Positions 36,791 through 46,217 of a DNA stretch of 64,000 nt are shown here, one piece after another (within the stretch, counting starts at the first letter, position 1; each line of letters begins with the position of its first letter). The translations under genes were made by a program, and so were the position numbers. A model generated the notes under the pieces. The model was not told where the DNA came from and ran no database searches. It saw only the letters and a program-made list of their open reading frames with translations. Origin of the DNA: Vulgatibacter incomptus (GTDB taxonomy: Bacteria; Myxococcota; Myxococcia; Myxococcales; Vulgatibacteraceae); contig NZ_CP012332.1 of the NCBI RefSeq assembly GCF_001263175.1, positions 614,001 to 678,000 on the forward strand. The letters are read 5' to 3'.

Positions 36791-36800
36791 GGCTTCCTTC

Positions 36801-38582
36801 CTAGCCCCCAGTCGGGCCGAGCATCGGCGAGTGGATCTGCTCGATCACCCGCCCGTTCCCCGTGAACATGTGCACGCCGCAGGGCAGGCACGGATCGAAG
36901 CTGCGGACGGTGCGCATGATGTCGATGCCCTTGAAGGACTCCGGGCCGTTCTCCTCGAAGATCGGCAGGCCCTGCACGGCGTCCTCGTAGGGCCCCGGCG
37001 TGCCGTAGCTGTCCCGCGGGCTCGCGTTCCACGGCGTGGGCGGGTAGGGGTGGTAGTTGGCGATCTTCTTGTCTTTGATGACCAGGTGGTGGGAGAGCAC
37101 GCCTCGCACCGCCTCGTGGAAGCCGCAGCCGATCCCCTCCTCGGGGAGGTCGAACTCCTGGAAGACCTTCACGTCTCCGGAGCGGATCCGCTCGAGGGCC
37201 TTCTCCACGAAGAACAGGGCCATGCCGGCGGAGTAGGCCACGAAGTAGGCGCGGGCGCGGTCGCGCTCGAGGGTGTTCGACCACTTCGGGATCTTCCACT
37301 CGAACTCCATGTCTCCCAGGGTCGCGGACCTCGGGAGGCTGATGACGACGCTGTTCCCGGTGGCCCGGACGAAGGGCGTGCGGACGAGGCCCGCGAGGGC
37401 GGTGGTCCAGAGCCGCGCCAGCGCGCCGCCGCCGGTGTCGAGGGGGAGGTAGGCGCCATTGCGTTTGTCGTACCAGCGCGGGCTCATCACCCAGCTGTAG
37501 GGGCCGTCTTGGAGGTTGCGCTTCTGCGGCTTGGGGATGGTGGTCTGGTTCCACGGATGGCGCTGATCGACGGGGTTGCCTAGGGGATCCTTGGAGACGA
37601 AGGTCGTCTCGCTCTGCCAGTCGTCGTAGTACGAGTTCCCGAGCAGGATCCGAAGGCCGAGGTTGATGTCCACCAAGTTCGTGGTGACGAGCTCGCCGTC
37701 CACCACGACACCAGGGGTGACGTACATGGCACGTCCCCACTCGGGCATGGTCTCGTAGCGATAATCGCAGACATCCGGATTCTGGAAGGAGCCCCAGCAG
37801 CCCAGCAGGATCCGGCGCTGGCCGACCTTCTCGTAGCCGGGCAGCGCTTCGTAGAAGAAGTCGAAGAGGTCGTCGTTGACGGTCACGAGCTTCTTCGCGA
37901 AGTCGAGGAACTTCACGAGGCGCGAGAGGTAGTCGGTGAAGACCTGCGGCGTGGCGACGGTCCCGACGCCGCCCGGATAGAAGGTCGACGGATGGACGTG
38001 CCTGCCGCCCATCAGGCAGAACATCTCCCGTGTCAGCCGGCTCATCTGCAGCGCTTCCAGGTACATCTTCCCGGTGAAGGGATTGAAGGAGCGCATGATG
38101 TCCGCGATGGTCTTGTGGCCGTGGATGTCGCCGTGGGGCGCCTCGGCCTTCTCCGCCTTCTTCAGCAGGCTGGGGTTCGTCTCGGCGACCATCTTCTCGC
38201 AGAAGTCGACGAAGACCAGGTTGTCCTGGAAGATCGAGTGGTCGAACATGTATTCGGCGGCTTCGGCGAGGTTGTAGATCCACTCGCCGAGGGCGGGCGT
38301 CCGGATCCCGTAGGCCATGTTCTGCGCATACACCGAGCACGTCGCGTGGTTGTCCCCGCAGATGCCGCAGATCCGGCTCGTGATGAAGTGGGCATCCCGG
38401 GGATCCTTGCCCTTCATGAACACGCTGTAGCCGCGGAAGAGCGACGAGGTGCTCTTGCACTCGGCGACCTGGCGATTGTCGAAGTCGATCTTGGTGTAGA
38501 TGCCCAGGTTGCCGATGATCCGGGTGATGGGATCCCAGGCCATCTCCGTGAGCTTCTTCTGCGGCGTCGCTTCCGTGTGCAT
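36801..38582 (-). CDS. hhyL: [NiFe] hydrogenase large subunit, group 1h-like
   Basis: A 593-aa catalytic subunit carrying the Ni-Fe(CN)2CO centre that oxidises H2. The N-terminal L1 motif is SRICGICGDNHATCS (Cys72 and Cys75) and the C-terminal L2 motif is DPCLPCGVHMF. GDNHATC and LPCGVH are typical of the group 1h (actinobacterial-type, high-affinity) enzymes. A 22-residue tail follows the L2 histidine and should be cut off by the maturation protease encoded at 48713. ATG 38582 (MHTEATPQKK) follows AGGAGAG; longer upstream frames are not needed. It lies 65 bp after the small subunit gene. The group call should be confirmed by phylogeny. Confidence 0.93.
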   Translation of the reverse strand: MHTEATPQKKLTEMAWDPITRIIGNLGIYTKIDFDNRQVAECKSTSSLFRGYSVFMKGKDPRDAHFITSRICGICGDNHATCSVYAQNMAYGIRTPALGEWIYNLAEAAEYMFDHSIFQDNLVFVDFCEKMVAETNPSLLKKAEKAEAPHGDIHGHKTIADIMRSFNPFTGKMYLEALQMSRLTREMFCLMGGRHVHPSTFYPGGVGTVATPQVFTDYLSRLVKFLDFAKKLVTVNDDLFDFFYEALPGYEKVGQRRILLGCWGSFQNPDVCDYRYETMPEWGRAMYVTPGVVVDGELVTTNLVDINLGLRILLGNSYYDDWQSETTFVSKDPLGNPVDQRHPWNQTTIPKPQKRNLQDGPYSWVMSPRWYDKRNGAYLPLDTGGGALARLWTTALAGLVRTPFVRATGNSVVISLPRSATLGDMEFEWKIPKWSNTLERDRARAYFVAYSAGMALFFVEKALERIRSGDVKVFQEFDLPEEGIGCGFHEAVRGVLSHHLVIKDKKIANYHPYPPTPWNASPRDSYGTPGPYEDAVQGLPIFEENGPESFKGIDIMRTVRSFDPCLPCGVHMFTGNGRVIEQIHSPMLGPTGG

Positions 38583-38647
38583 CTCGTGCTCTCCTGGCGC
38601 GTGGCCCCCAGTGCTTTGATTTTCTCCGCTCCGCGGGCGGACGTGCT

Positions 38648-39685
38648 TCAGCGCCCCCAGCGGGGCTCGTAACCGGTGGTGAGCCTCGGCCGGTTGTGGT
38701 GCCACTTCGGCTCGCGGTTGAGAGTGGAGTTCGTGATGCCCCGCAGGCCCCGGATCATCCGTCCGTAGGCGCTGAGGGCCGTGGACGAGAGGGTGGAGCC
38801 GGGAGGCTGATCCATGAACGGCATGAACTTGTCGGGGAAGCCGGGCATGGTGCAGCCGATGCAGACGCCGCCGACGTTGGGGCAGCCGCCGATGCCGCTC
38901 ATCCAGCCGCGCTTCGGGACGTTGCAGTTCACCACCGGGCCCCAGCAGCCGACCTTCACCTGGCACTTGGGCGAGTTGTAGTCCTTGGCGAAGTCGGCCT
39001 GCTCGTAGTAGCCGGCGCGGTCGCAGCTCTCGTGGACCGTCTTGCCGAAGAGCCACGTGGGCCGCAGGTTGTCGTCCAGCGGGATCGGCGGGTTCTTGCC
39101 GGCGGCCTCGTAGAGGAGCCAGGTCAGCGTCTCCATGAAGTTGTCCGGCTGCACCGGGCAGCCCGGTACGTTGACGACGGGGTGGCCGGACCTCGCGCGG
39201 AAATCCCAGCCGAGGTAGTCCGCCAGTCCCATGCAGCCGGTGGGGTTGCCCTCCATCGCGTGGATTCCGCCATACGTCGCGCAGGTGCCCGCGGCGACCA
39301 CGGCCCAGGCCAGCGGCGCGAGGCGGTCGATCCATTCGTTCAGGGTGGTGGGCTGCCCGGTCTTGGGATCGTTGCCGAAGGAGGTCCAGTACCCCTCGCC
39401 GTTGATCTGCTCGTTGGGGATCGAGCCCTCGATCACGAGGACGAAGGGCTCGAGCTTTCCCTCTGCTGCGAGCCGGTAGGGCTTGAGGAAGTCTTCTCCC
39501 GTCTCGAAGGCGAGGACCTTGTTGTGGAGGTGCACCTTCGGAAGGCCGGGGATCAGGCCGCGGACCACGTCCTCGATGCTCGGGTTCGAGGCCGCGGTGA
39601 TGGAGACCGTGTCGCCATCGCAGCTCATGCCCTCCGAGATCCAGAGGATGTGGACCTCGCTGACTCCTTTTCCGCTTCTGGCCAT
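38648..39685 (-). CDS. hhyS: [NiFe] hydrogenase small subunit, group 1h-like
   Basis: A 345-aa iron-sulphur subunit passing electrons from the NiFe site to an acceptor. There is no twin-arginine signal, so the enzyme is expected on the cytoplasmic side or inside the cell, unlike uptake hydrogenases of groups 1a-1d. Near the N-terminus the proximal-cluster motif reads EGMSCDGDT (Cys22-x-x-Asp25): Asp replaces the second Cys, as reported for group 1h/5 enzymes and their oxygen-tolerant, high-affinity behaviour. Further ligands are in VAAGTCATYGG, VPGCPVQPDN, HESCDRAGYY, KVGCWGPVVNC and GVCIGCTMPGFPD. The order here is small before large, as in related clusters. Confidence 0.93.
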   Translation of the reverse strand: MARSGKGVSEVHILWISEGMSCDGDTVSITAASNPSIEDVVRGLIPGLPKVHLHNKVLAFETGEDFLKPYRLAAEGKLEPFVLVIEGSIPNEQINGEGYWTSFGNDPKTGQPTTLNEWIDRLAPLAWAVVAAGTCATYGGIHAMEGNPTGCMGLADYLGWDFRARSGHPVVNVPGCPVQPDNFMETLTWLLYEAAGKNPPIPLDDNLRPTWLFGKTVHESCDRAGYYEQADFAKDYNSPKCQVKVGCWGPVVNCNVPKRGWMSGIGGCPNVGGVCIGCTMPGFPDKFMPFMDQPPGSTLSSTALSAYGRMIRGLRGITNSTLNREPKWHHNRPRLTTGYEPRWGR

Positions 39686-39701
39686 CGGACGCCTCCTTCG
39701 T

Positions 39702-40757
39702 TCAGCAGATGCGCGGCAAGAGCTCCGCGTACGGCAGGTCGAGGATGCGCATCCCGCCCACCGGCGTTCGCAGCACCACAGTCCCCGGGCGGTCCGAGGT
39801 GACGCGCCCGATCCAGGCCGCGTCCCTGCCGAGGGGGTGATCGCGCAGCGCCGCGAGAGCCGCGTCGACTCCGTCCTCGGGGACGAAGGCGACGAGCTTC
39901 CCCTCGTTCGCGACGTGGATCGGCTCGAGGCCCAGGAGCTCGCATGCGCCGCGGACGGCGTCCTTGACGGGGAGGGCGGCCTCGGCGACCTCGATCCCGA
40001 GCCTCCTCCGCGACGCGACCTCCACAAGGGTCGCGGCGAGGCCGCCGCGGGTCGGGTCGCGCATCATCCGGACGCCGGGGCAGGCGACGAGCAGCGCTTG
40101 CGCCAGCCCGTGCAAGGGCGCGCTGTCGCTCGTGAGTTCCCCTTCGAGCTCGAGCCGCTGTCGCTGCGCGAGGACGGCGATGCCGTGGTCGCCGAGGGTT
40201 CCCGAGACGAGGATCTGATCGCCCGGCCGGACGTGCGCGGATCCGAGCTCGAGTCCATCCGGGACGACGCCGATGCCGGAGGTGTTGATGAAGATCCCGT
40301 CGCCGCTGCCGTGGCCCACGACCTTGGTGTCGCCGGTCACCACCGGCACGCCGACGGCGTTCGCGGCGGCACGGGCGGACTCGATCACCCTCTCGAGATC
40401 GGCGAGAGGCAGGCCCTCCTCGAGGATCAGCGAGAGGGAGAGGGCCACGGGGACCGCGCCGCCCATGGCGAGATCATTCACGGTGCCGTGCACCGCGAGG
40501 GAGCCGATGTCGCCGCCGGGAAAGAAGATCGGGCTGACCACGTACGAGTCGGTCGTGAAGGCGATCCGCGAGCCTCGGCCCAGATCCAGCACCGCTTGAT
40601 CGTCGAGGGCCTCGAGGGCCGGGTTGCGGAAGGCCGGCAGGATCCGCTCTTCGATGAGCTGGGAGGTGAGACGCCCGCCGCTGCCGTGCCCCATCACGAT
40701 CCGGTCGCGGGCCGCGATCGGCGTGGGGCACGGTGCCTCGGCGAGGCTAGAGGACAT
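39702..40757 (-). CDS. hypE: hydrogenase maturation protein HypE
   Basis: A 351-aa protein that dehydrates the thiocarboxamide on its own C-terminal cysteine to thiocyanate, the source of the CN ligands of the NiFe site. The C-terminus is PRIC, exactly as required. The N-terminal part has MGHGSGGRLTSQLIEE and the ATP-site motifs FTTDSYVVSPIFFPGGDIG and PVVTGDTKVVG; GGLAATLVEVA is the PurM-like C-domain motif. The ATG at 40757 overlaps the SIS gene by 11 bp. It receives the carbamoyl group from HypF and delivers cyanide to HypCD. Confidence 0.95.
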   Translation of the reverse strand: MSSSLAEAPCPTPIAARDRIVMGHGSGGRLTSQLIEERILPAFRNPALEALDDQAVLDLGRGSRIAFTTDSYVVSPIFFPGGDIGSLAVHGTVNDLAMGGAVPVALSLSLILEEGLPLADLERVIESARAAANAVGVPVVTGDTKVVGHGSGDGIFINTSGIGVVPDGLELGSAHVRPGDQILVSGTLGDHGIAVLAQRQRLELEGELTSDSAPLHGLAQALLVACPGVRMMRDPTRGGLAATLVEVASRRRLGIEVAEAALPVKDAVRGACELLGLEPIHVANEGKLVAFVPEDGVDAALAALRDHPLGRDAAWIGRVTSDRPGTVVLRTPVGGMRILDLPYAELLPRIC

Positions 40758-41328
40758 CGTCTTCTCCCAACGAGACGTGCACGTGATCCCAGAGCAGATG
40801 AAGTAGGAGGGTATGGACCTCCTGGATGCGATGAACGGACCAGGAAGGGGCGACGAAGCTGAAATCGCACAGATCGACCATCGCGCCGCCATCGCGTCCG
40901 GCGAAGCCGATGGTGAGAAGGCCGAGCTCCCGCGCGCGGCGCAGCGCGTGGTTCACGTTGGTCGAGGCCCCGGAGGTGGAGATCCCGAGAACCGAGTCCA
41001 TGGGCCGCGCCATCGCCTCGAGCTGCTCGAGGTAGACCCTCGAGAAATCGGTGTCGTTGCCGATCGCGGTGAGCCACGCAACGTCCGTGCCGAGGGCCTG
41101 GGCGGGCAGCGGCCTCCTCTTCTCGACGATGGGGTGGTTGAACTCCACCGAGACGTGCTGGGCGTCGCAGGCGGAGCCGCCGTTGCCCATGACGAGGAGG
41201 CGGCCGCCCTCGCGGAAGCGGATCGCGAGGGCGGCGGTGCAGCGCTCGAGCTCGCCGGCAGCTCGCTCGACGAATCGCGCGGAGAGCTCCGCGCTCTCGC
41301 GGGCCTTGCGGACGATCGAATCCCTCAT
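40747..41328 (-). CDS. SIS-domain protein (GmhA-like) inside the hyp operon
   Basis: A 193-aa sugar-isomerase (SIS) domain protein resembling sedoheptulose-7-phosphate isomerase Gmh[21 protein letters not shown] is the phosphosugar-binding loop and [20 protein letters not shown] the second SIS signature. It sits between hypD (ATGA overlap) and hypE (11-bp overlap), so it is made together with the hydrogenase maturation proteins. True GmhA feeds LPS heptose synthesis, but no other heptose gene is here. Similar SIS genes occur in some actinobacterial hydrogenase loci, where their role is not established to my knowledge. Confidence 0.85.
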   Translation of the reverse strand: MRDSIVRKARESAELSARFVERAAGELERCTAALAIRFREGGRLLVMGNGGSACDAQHVSVEFNHPIVEKRRPLPAQALGTDVAWLTAIGNDTDFSRVYLEQLEAMARPMDSVLGISTSGASTNVNHALRRARELGLLTIGFAGRDGGAMVDLCDFSFVAPSWSVHRIQEVHTLLLHLLWDHVHVSLGEDDVL

Positions 41329-42434
41329 GCGGTGACCCTCGCGTCGTCGTGATGGAGCCCATACCGGTAGTACGCGGCGCATGCACCCTCGCCCGAGACC
41401 ATGGTCGCGCCGAGAGGAGTGAGAGGCGTGCAGCTCTTGCCGAACGCGGGGCACTCGCGGGGCTTCTTGAGGCCGCGAAGGACCAGGCCGCTGATGCACT
41501 CGGTCGACTCCCGCGTGCCGATGTTCTCCACCTGGAAGCGCCGCTCGGCGTCGTGGGCCGCGAACTCGTGGCGGAGCCGGTAGCCCGACTTCGGGATCGA
41601 GCCGACGCCGCGCCACTTGCGATCCACCGTCTCGAAGACCTGGTCGATCACGGCGCGGGCGGCCCGGCTTCCGTCGCGGCTCACCATCCGGGCGTAGGCG
41701 TTCTCGACCTCGGCCCGGCCCGCCTCGAGCTGGCGGATCGCGCGGAGGATCGAGTCGAGGAGATCGACGGGCTCGAAGCCGGAGATCACGATGGGGACGC
41801 GGTAGCGATCGCAGAGGGCGTCGTACGCGCGAAGGCCCGTGATCGCGCAGACGTGGCCGGGGCCGAGGAAGGCCTGCACGCGGTTCTCCCGCGCCTGGAG
41901 GATCGACGCGATCGCCGGCGGCGTGAGCACGTGGGAGGCGAGCATCGAGAAGTTGCCGAGGCCTTCGCGCCTGGCCTGGAGCACGGCCATCGCGTTGGCT
42001 GGCGCGGTGGTCTCGAAGCCGATGCCGAGGAAGACGACCTCGCGCTCGCGGTTCTCGCGGGCGAGCTTCAGCGCGTCGAGGGGCGAGTAGACCACGCGCA
42101 CGTCGGCGCCGGCGGCCTTGAGCCCCAGGAGATCTCCGCGGGATCCGGGCACGCGAAGCATGTCGCCGAAGGAAGCGAGGATCACCTCCGGACGCGAGGC
42201 GATGGCATGGGCGCGGTCGATGGTCTCGAGAGCGGTGACGCAGACGGGGCAGCCGGGGCCGTGGACGAGCTCCACCTCGGGCGGCAGCAGCTGGTCGATG
42301 CCGTAGCGGACGATGGAGTGTGTCTGGCCGCCGCAGATCTCCATGATCACCCAGGGCCTGGTGACCGTCGCGCGGATGGCGCCGAGCAGCTTCTCGGCGA
42401 CGGCGGAGTCCCTGTACTCGTCCAGGTACTTCAT
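41325..42434 (-). CDS. hypD: hydrogenase maturation protein HypD
   Basis: A 369-aa [4Fe-4S] scaffold protein that, with HypC, assembles the Fe(CN)2CO group. Signature motifs are [43 protein letters not shown] and [10 protein letters not shown]-terminal cysteines near [21 protein letters not shown] and [12 protein letters not shown] bind the cluster. The start ATG overlaps the hypC stop (ATGA), and the stop overlaps the next ATG, showing tight translational coupling. Length is normal. Confidence 0.96.
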   Translation of the reverse strand: MKYLDEYRDSAVAEKLLGAIRATVTRPWVIMEICGGQTHSIVRYGIDQLLPPEVELVHGPGCPVCVTALETIDRAHAIASRPEVILASFGDMLRVPGSRGDLLGLKAAGADVRVVYSPLDALKLARENREREVVFLGIGFETTAPANAMAVLQARREGLGNFSMLASHVLTPPAIASILQARENRVQAFLGPGHVCAITGLRAYDALCDRYRVPIVISGFEPVDLLDSILRAIRQLEAGRAEVENAYARMVSRDGSRAARAVIDQVFETVDRKWRGVGSIPKSGYRLRHEFAAHDAERRFQVENIGTRESTECISGLVLRGLKKPRECPAFGKSCTPLTPLGATMVSGEGACAAYYRYGLHHDDARVTA

Positions 42435-42688
42435 CGCTCCTCCAGACCGTCGCGGAGCTCTTCGGTCTGGCCGAGCGCCTCGAGGACCTCCCAGGCCTTG
42501 GCCGCCTCCTCGCGATCGATGGTCGAGATCGCGAAGCCCACGTGGACCAGCACAAAGTCGCCAATCTGTGCTTGCGGCTGGTACTCCATGCAGACCTCGC
42601 GGGAGACGCCCGCGAAGCGGACCTTGCCGAACCGCAGGCCGTGCTTCTCGACGAGCTCCACGAGCTCGCCGGGGATCGCCAGACACAT
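42431..42688 (-). CDS. hypC: hydrogenase maturation chaperone HypC
   Basis: An 85-aa chaperone that holds the Fe(CN)2CO unit with HypD and delivers it to the large-subunit precursor. The N-terminus [12 protein letters not shown] has the essential Cys2, which must be exposed after Met removal; this decides ATG 42688 over the in-frame TTG at 42694. [16 protein letters not shown] is the conserved OB-fold core. It begins two bases after the hypF stop and overlaps hypD. Confidence 0.96.
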   Translation of the reverse strand: MCLAIPGELVELVEKHGLRFGKVRFAGVSREVCMEYQPQAQIGDFVLVHVGFAISTIDREEAAKAWEVLEALGQTEELRDGLEER

Positions 42689-42690
42689 GG

Positions 42691-44976
42691 TCAATCGCTC
42701 CTTCCGGGAGGGCGCTCGGCCAGGAGCCGCGATCCGATCGCGGCCTGGCCGAGGGAGATACCGCCGTCGTTCGCGGGGACGAGGCGGTGGTGAAGCACCT
42801 CGAAGCCGTCGGATTCGAGGTGCGCCGTCGCCTCGTCGCTCAGCCGGCGGTTCTGGAAGCAGCCGCCAGTGAGCGCGACCACCGAGGGTCCGCCCTCGTC
42901 GCGGGCGCGGCGGCAGGCGACGTGGATCGCCGCTGCGAGCGTCGCGTGGAAGCGGGCGGCGAGCACGGGGACGCCGACGCCCCGATCCAGCTCACGCACG
43001 AGCTCGCGGATCGCGGGGCGGAGATCGATTCGGGTGCCGGTGAAGTCGAAGGCGAAGGCAGGCTGCGGCGGGCAGGAGCTCGCCGCGGACTCGAGCTCCG
43101 TCGCCGCCTGCCCCTCGTAGGTGATCTCCTCGCGCAGCCGGCAGAGGGAGGCCACCCCGTCGAGCCATCGACCGGCGCCGGTGGCGAGGGGAGGGGAGCC
43201 ATGCTCGAGGATGCGTCGCGCGGGCTCGAGGCGCGGCCCGACCCACTTCAAGCGATTCACTGACTCGCCCGCGTCGAGGAGGGCTGCGAGGGCCAGTCGC
43301 CACGGCTGCCGGATGGCGGCCTCGCCGCCGGCGAGGGGCAGCGGCCGAAGGTGCGCGATCCGCTCGCAGCGCTGGAGGTCGGCGAGGAGGATTTCGCCGC
43401 CCCACATCGTCCCGTCCGTGCCCAGGCCCGTGCCGTCGAAGGCCACGCCGAGGACCGGGCCGGTCCTGCCGTGCTCCGCGAGACAGGAGGCCACGTGGGC
43501 GTGGTGGTGCTGCACGGGGATGCAGGGGAGCCCGCTCTCCCGGGCCCATCGCGTGGAGCGGAGGTCCGGGTGGAGATCGTGGACGACCGCCGTCGGCTGG
43601 ATGCCCGCGAACCTCGAGAGACGCGCGATGGCTTCGCGGAAGACTTCGAGGACGTCCGGGTGATCGAGATCTCCAAGGTGGGGAGAGAGCCAGGCGCGGC
43701 CGCCGCCTGCGAGGCAGACGGTGTTCTTCTCTCCAGCGCCGACCGCGAGGAGGGGCGGGCCGTCCACCGGGAGCCGGATCGAGTCCGGGACGAAGCCGCG
43801 GGCCCGGCGAATCGGGGCGCGCTCCCGTCCGATCATTCGAACGACCGAGTCGTCTGCGCGGACCTCGATCTCCCGATCGTGGAGGAGGAAGGCGTCGGCG
43901 ATCCCGTGGAGAGCGGCGAGCGCCTCGTCGTTGGTGCGCGCGATCGGCGCTCCGCCGCGGTTGCCGCTGGTCATCACCTGGAGCGGCGGGCCGTCGGCGA
44001 GCAGGAGGTGCTGAAGCGGCGTCGGTGGGAGGAAGACGCCGACGTCCCCGAGCGCAGGTGCCACCCTCGACGAGAGGGGCGAGCCGTCCCGTTTTCGACA
44101 GAGGACGATGGGGCGCTCAGGGGAGCGGAGGGACGAGCGCTCGTCGTCGTCGAGGAGCGCGACTGCCTCAAGGGCGGCGAGATCCCGCCCCATCACCGCG
44201 AAGGGCTTGTGGGGGCGATGTTTCCGTTCCCGGAGCTTCGCGACGGCTTCGTCCCGGGTCGCGTCGCAGGCCAACACGAAGCCTCCGGCTCCCTTGACTG
44301 CCACGATCGCGCCCGAGCGCAGCGCCTTGGCGGCGGCTGAGAGCGCTTCCTCTCCGAAGGCGCGCTCGTCGGAAACAGAGTGAACGAACGAGAGGCGAGG
44401 ACCACAGGTCGGGCACGAGCTCGGCTCCGCGTGGAAGCGACGGTCGGCGGGATCCTCGAACTCGCGCGCACACGGATCACAGAGTGTGAATGGGCGCATC
44501 GCCGTTCGTTCGCGGCCGTAGGGCAAGGAGCGGACGACTGTGTAGCGGGGGCCACATGATGTGCAGTTGATGAATGGGTGACGGTGCCGCCGACCGTCGG
44601 GATCCTCCAGCTCGCGCAGGCAGGCGTCGCATGGCCCCAGGTCTGCAGGGATCGCTGCGGGAGGCGCCGTGGCCGCGCCGGTCAACGTCTCCGCGATGAC
44701 GAAACGATCCTCGCCCAGCGGCGCCAGAGGGCTCGCCTCGAGCTCGTCTACGCGGGCGGGCAGGGCGAGGGATCCCGGCAGATCGCGCACGAAGGCCGAG
44801 ACCCGATCCTGCGGGCCCTCGACCTCGATCCACACGGATCCCAGCTCGTTCCGCACCATTCCACCTAGCTCCAGAGCGCTGGCGAGGCGGTAGACCGAGG
44901 GGCGCATGCCCACGCCCTGGACGACTCCATGCAGGCGGATCGCGGTTCGCACGCGAGGCGGTAGCGGCGAGGGCAT
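42691..44976 (-). CDS. hypF: carbamoyltransferase HypF
   Basis: A 761-aa enzyme that makes a carbamoyl group from carbamoyl phosphate and ATP and passes it to the HypE cysteine. Domains in order: acylphosphatase-like ([18 protein letters not shown], residues ~14-95), two zinc fingers (CDACLREL / CTSCGPRYT / CDPCAREF / CPTCGP, ~110-190), a YrdC-like domain ([15 protein letters not shown]) and a Kae1-like domain ([46 protein letters not shown]). The usual VQGVGFRPFVY here reads [11 protein letters not shown]; the arginine is kept. First gene of the left arm, divergent from hypA. Confidence 0.96.
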   Translation of the reverse strand: MPSPLPPRVRTAIRLHGVVQGVGMRPSVYRLASALELGGMVRNELGSVWIEVEGPQDRVSAFVRDLPGSLALPARVDELEASPLAPLGEDRFVIAETLTGAATAPPAAIPADLGPCDACLRELEDPDGRRHRHPFINCTSCGPRYTVVRSLPYGRERTAMRPFTLCDPCAREFEDPADRRFHAEPSSCPTCGPRLSFVHSVSDERAFGEEALSAAAKALRSGAIVAVKGAGGFVLACDATRDEAVAKLRERKHRPHKPFAVMGRDLAALEAVALLDDDERSSLRSPERPIVLCRKRDGSPLSSRVAPALGDVGVFLPPTPLQHLLLADGPPLQVMTSGNRGGAPIARTNDEALAALHGIADAFLLHDREIEVRADDSVVRMIGRERAPIRRARGFVPDSIRLPVDGPPLLAVGAGEKNTVCLAGGGRAWLSPHLGDLDHPDVLEVFREAIARLSRFAGIQPTAVVHDLHPDLRSTRWARESGLPCIPVQHHHAHVASCLAEHGRTGPVLGVAFDGTGLGTDGTMWGGEILLADLQRCERIAHLRPLPLAGGEAAIRQPWRLALAALLDAGESVNRLKWVGPRLEPARRILEHGSPPLATGAGRWLDGVASLCRLREEITYEGQAATELESAASSCPPQPAFAFDFTGTRIDLRPAIRELVRELDRGVGVPVLAARFHATLAAAIHVACRRARDEGGPSVVALTGGCFQNRRLSDEATAHLESDGFEVLHHRLVPANDGGISLGQAAIGSRLLAERPPGRSD

Positions 44977-45101
44977 GTAGCCAAAGCTAGGCCGACCGAT
45001 GCGGGGAGCAAGGAAGCGGGATCACGGTGTGAAGACTCGTGAACCATGCGGCGACGGCGCTCCCTTGCTTCCCGAAGGGCCCCCTCTAGCTTGAGGAGGT
45101 C
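44977..45101. promoter_or_regulatory. divergent promoter region of the hydrogenase locus
   Basis: 125 bp separate hypF (leftward) from hypA (rightward) and should carry both promoters. An imperfect inverted repeat is seen: GGGAGCAAGGAAGC near 45003-45017 against CTCCCTTGCTTCCC near 45059-45073. This places a similar sequence facing each gene and could allow joint control by one regulator. No certain σ54 or σ70 boxes could be named. GAGGAG precedes the hypA ATG. Confidence 0.5.
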
Positions 45102-45431
45102 ATGCACGAGCTCGCGCTGATCGAGAGCCTGGTGGAGTCCGTCGAGGCGGGCGTTGGCGGCCAGCGGGTTGCGGCCGTGCGCCTAGAGGTCGGAAGGCTC
45201 ACCGCCGTCGATCCGGGCGCGCTGCAGTTCTGCTTCGAGCTCTGCGTCGCCGGCACGTGCCTCGAGGGCGCCCGGCTCGAGATCCGCGAGGTCCCAGGGA
45301 GAGCGCTTTGTCGGCACTGTGGCGCAGAGGTCGACGTCGAGGCGACGTCGGCGCTCTGCCCATGCGGCGCCGCCGAGCTGCAGGTGATCTCCGGGGAAGA
45401 GCTACGGCTGAAGGAAGTGGAGGTCGCCTGA
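45102..45431 (+). CDS. hypA: hydrogenase nickel chaperone HypA
   Basis: A 109-aa nickel-binding protein that inserts Ni into the hydrogenase large subunit together with HypB. MHELAL gives the Ni ligands (N-terminus, His2). The zinc site uses Cys70, Cys73, Cys86 and Cys88 (CRHCG ... CPCG), the second pair being C-x-C instead of C-x-x-C. VRLEVGRLTAVDPGALQFCF is the usual central sequence. The stop is directly followed by the hypB ATG. Confidence 0.95.
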   Translation: MHELALIESLVESVEAGVGGQRVAAVRLEVGRLTAVDPGALQFCFELCVAGTCLEGARLEIREVPGRALCRHCGAEVDVEATSALCPCGAAELQVISGEELRLKEVEVA

Positions 45432-46217
45432 ATGTGTGCGATTTGCGGCTGCGGGTCCGGGCTCGACCACGACCATTCCCATGGCGCGAGTGAGCATGGC
45501 CACCACCACGATCACGCGCATTCCCACGATCACGGCCATGATCACGCGCACGATCACGGCACGTCGCGGATCGCGCGCTTCGAGCTCGATCTCCTGGCCA
45601 AGAACGATCGGCTCGCCGCGCGCAACCGCCGCTGGCTCGAGGATCGCGGGATCCTGGGGCTGAACGTGATGGGTTCGCCCGGAGCGGGAAAGACGGCGCT
45701 CCTGGAGCAGACCGCCGCGCGCCTCCGCACCCGGATCCCTCTCTCGGTCCTCGAGGGCGACCAGGCCACCGAGGCCGACGCGATCCGCATCCGGGCGGCC
45801 GGCTGCAAGGCCGTCCAGATCAACACCGGCGCCGGCTGCCACCTTGACGCCGACATGGTGGAGATCGGCCTGCGCCGGCTGGAGCCCGAGCCGCGTTCGA
45901 TTCTCTTCCTGGAGAACGTCGGGAACCTGGTGTGTCCGGCTCTCTTCGACCTTGGCGAAGCGCGGCGGCTCGTCGTCCTCTCCGTGACCGAAGGTGAGGA
46001 CAAGCCGCTCAAATATCCCCACGTCTTCCGATCGGCAGACGTCCTCGTTCTCTCGAAGGTCGACCTCCTCCCGCACCTCCGCTTCGACGTCGATCGCTGC
46101 CTCGACAACGCGCGGCAGGTGAAGCCGGGGCTTCGCACCTTCCGGATCTCCGCGACCACCGGCGAGGGCGTCGACGAGTGGTGCGAGTGGCTCGTTCACG
46201 AGCGAGGTCGATCATGA
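45432..46217 (+). CDS. hypB: hydrogenase nickel GTPase HypB
   Basis: A 261-aa GTPase driving nickel transfer with HypA. The N-terminus MCAICGCGSG has the high-affinity Ni motif C-x-x-C-G-C, followed by a His/Asp-rich stretch (residues ~12-43, over 15 histidines) that can store nickel. The SIMIBI GTPase motifs are GSPGAGKTALLE (P-loop), EGDQATEADA, GAGCHLDADMV, LFLENVGNLVCPA and LSKVDLL. The stop overlaps the next ATG (ATGA). Full family length. Confidence 0.96.
   Translation: MCAICGCGSGLDHDHSHGASEHGHHHDHAHSHDHGHDHAHDHGTSRIARFELDLLAKNDRLAARNRRWLEDRGILGLNVMGSPGAGKTALLEQTAARLRTRIPLSVLEGDQATEADAIRIRAAGCKAVQINTGAGCHLDADMVEIGLRRLEPEPRSILFLENVGNLVCPALFDLGEARRLVVLSVTEGEDKPLKYPHVFRSADVLVLSKVDLLPHLRFDVDRCLDNARQVKPGLRTFRISATTGEGVDEWCEWLVHERGRS

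Noticed and set aside
36214-38460. 748-codon minus-strand frame over the hydrogenase large subunit
   Set aside because: Different phase of the hhyL gene; Arg/Pro/His-rich shadow.
40747-41328. LPS heptose pathway gene gmhA proper
   Set aside because: No other heptose or LPS gene is near and it is locked into the hyp operon by overlaps, so a GmhA name would overstate the evidence.
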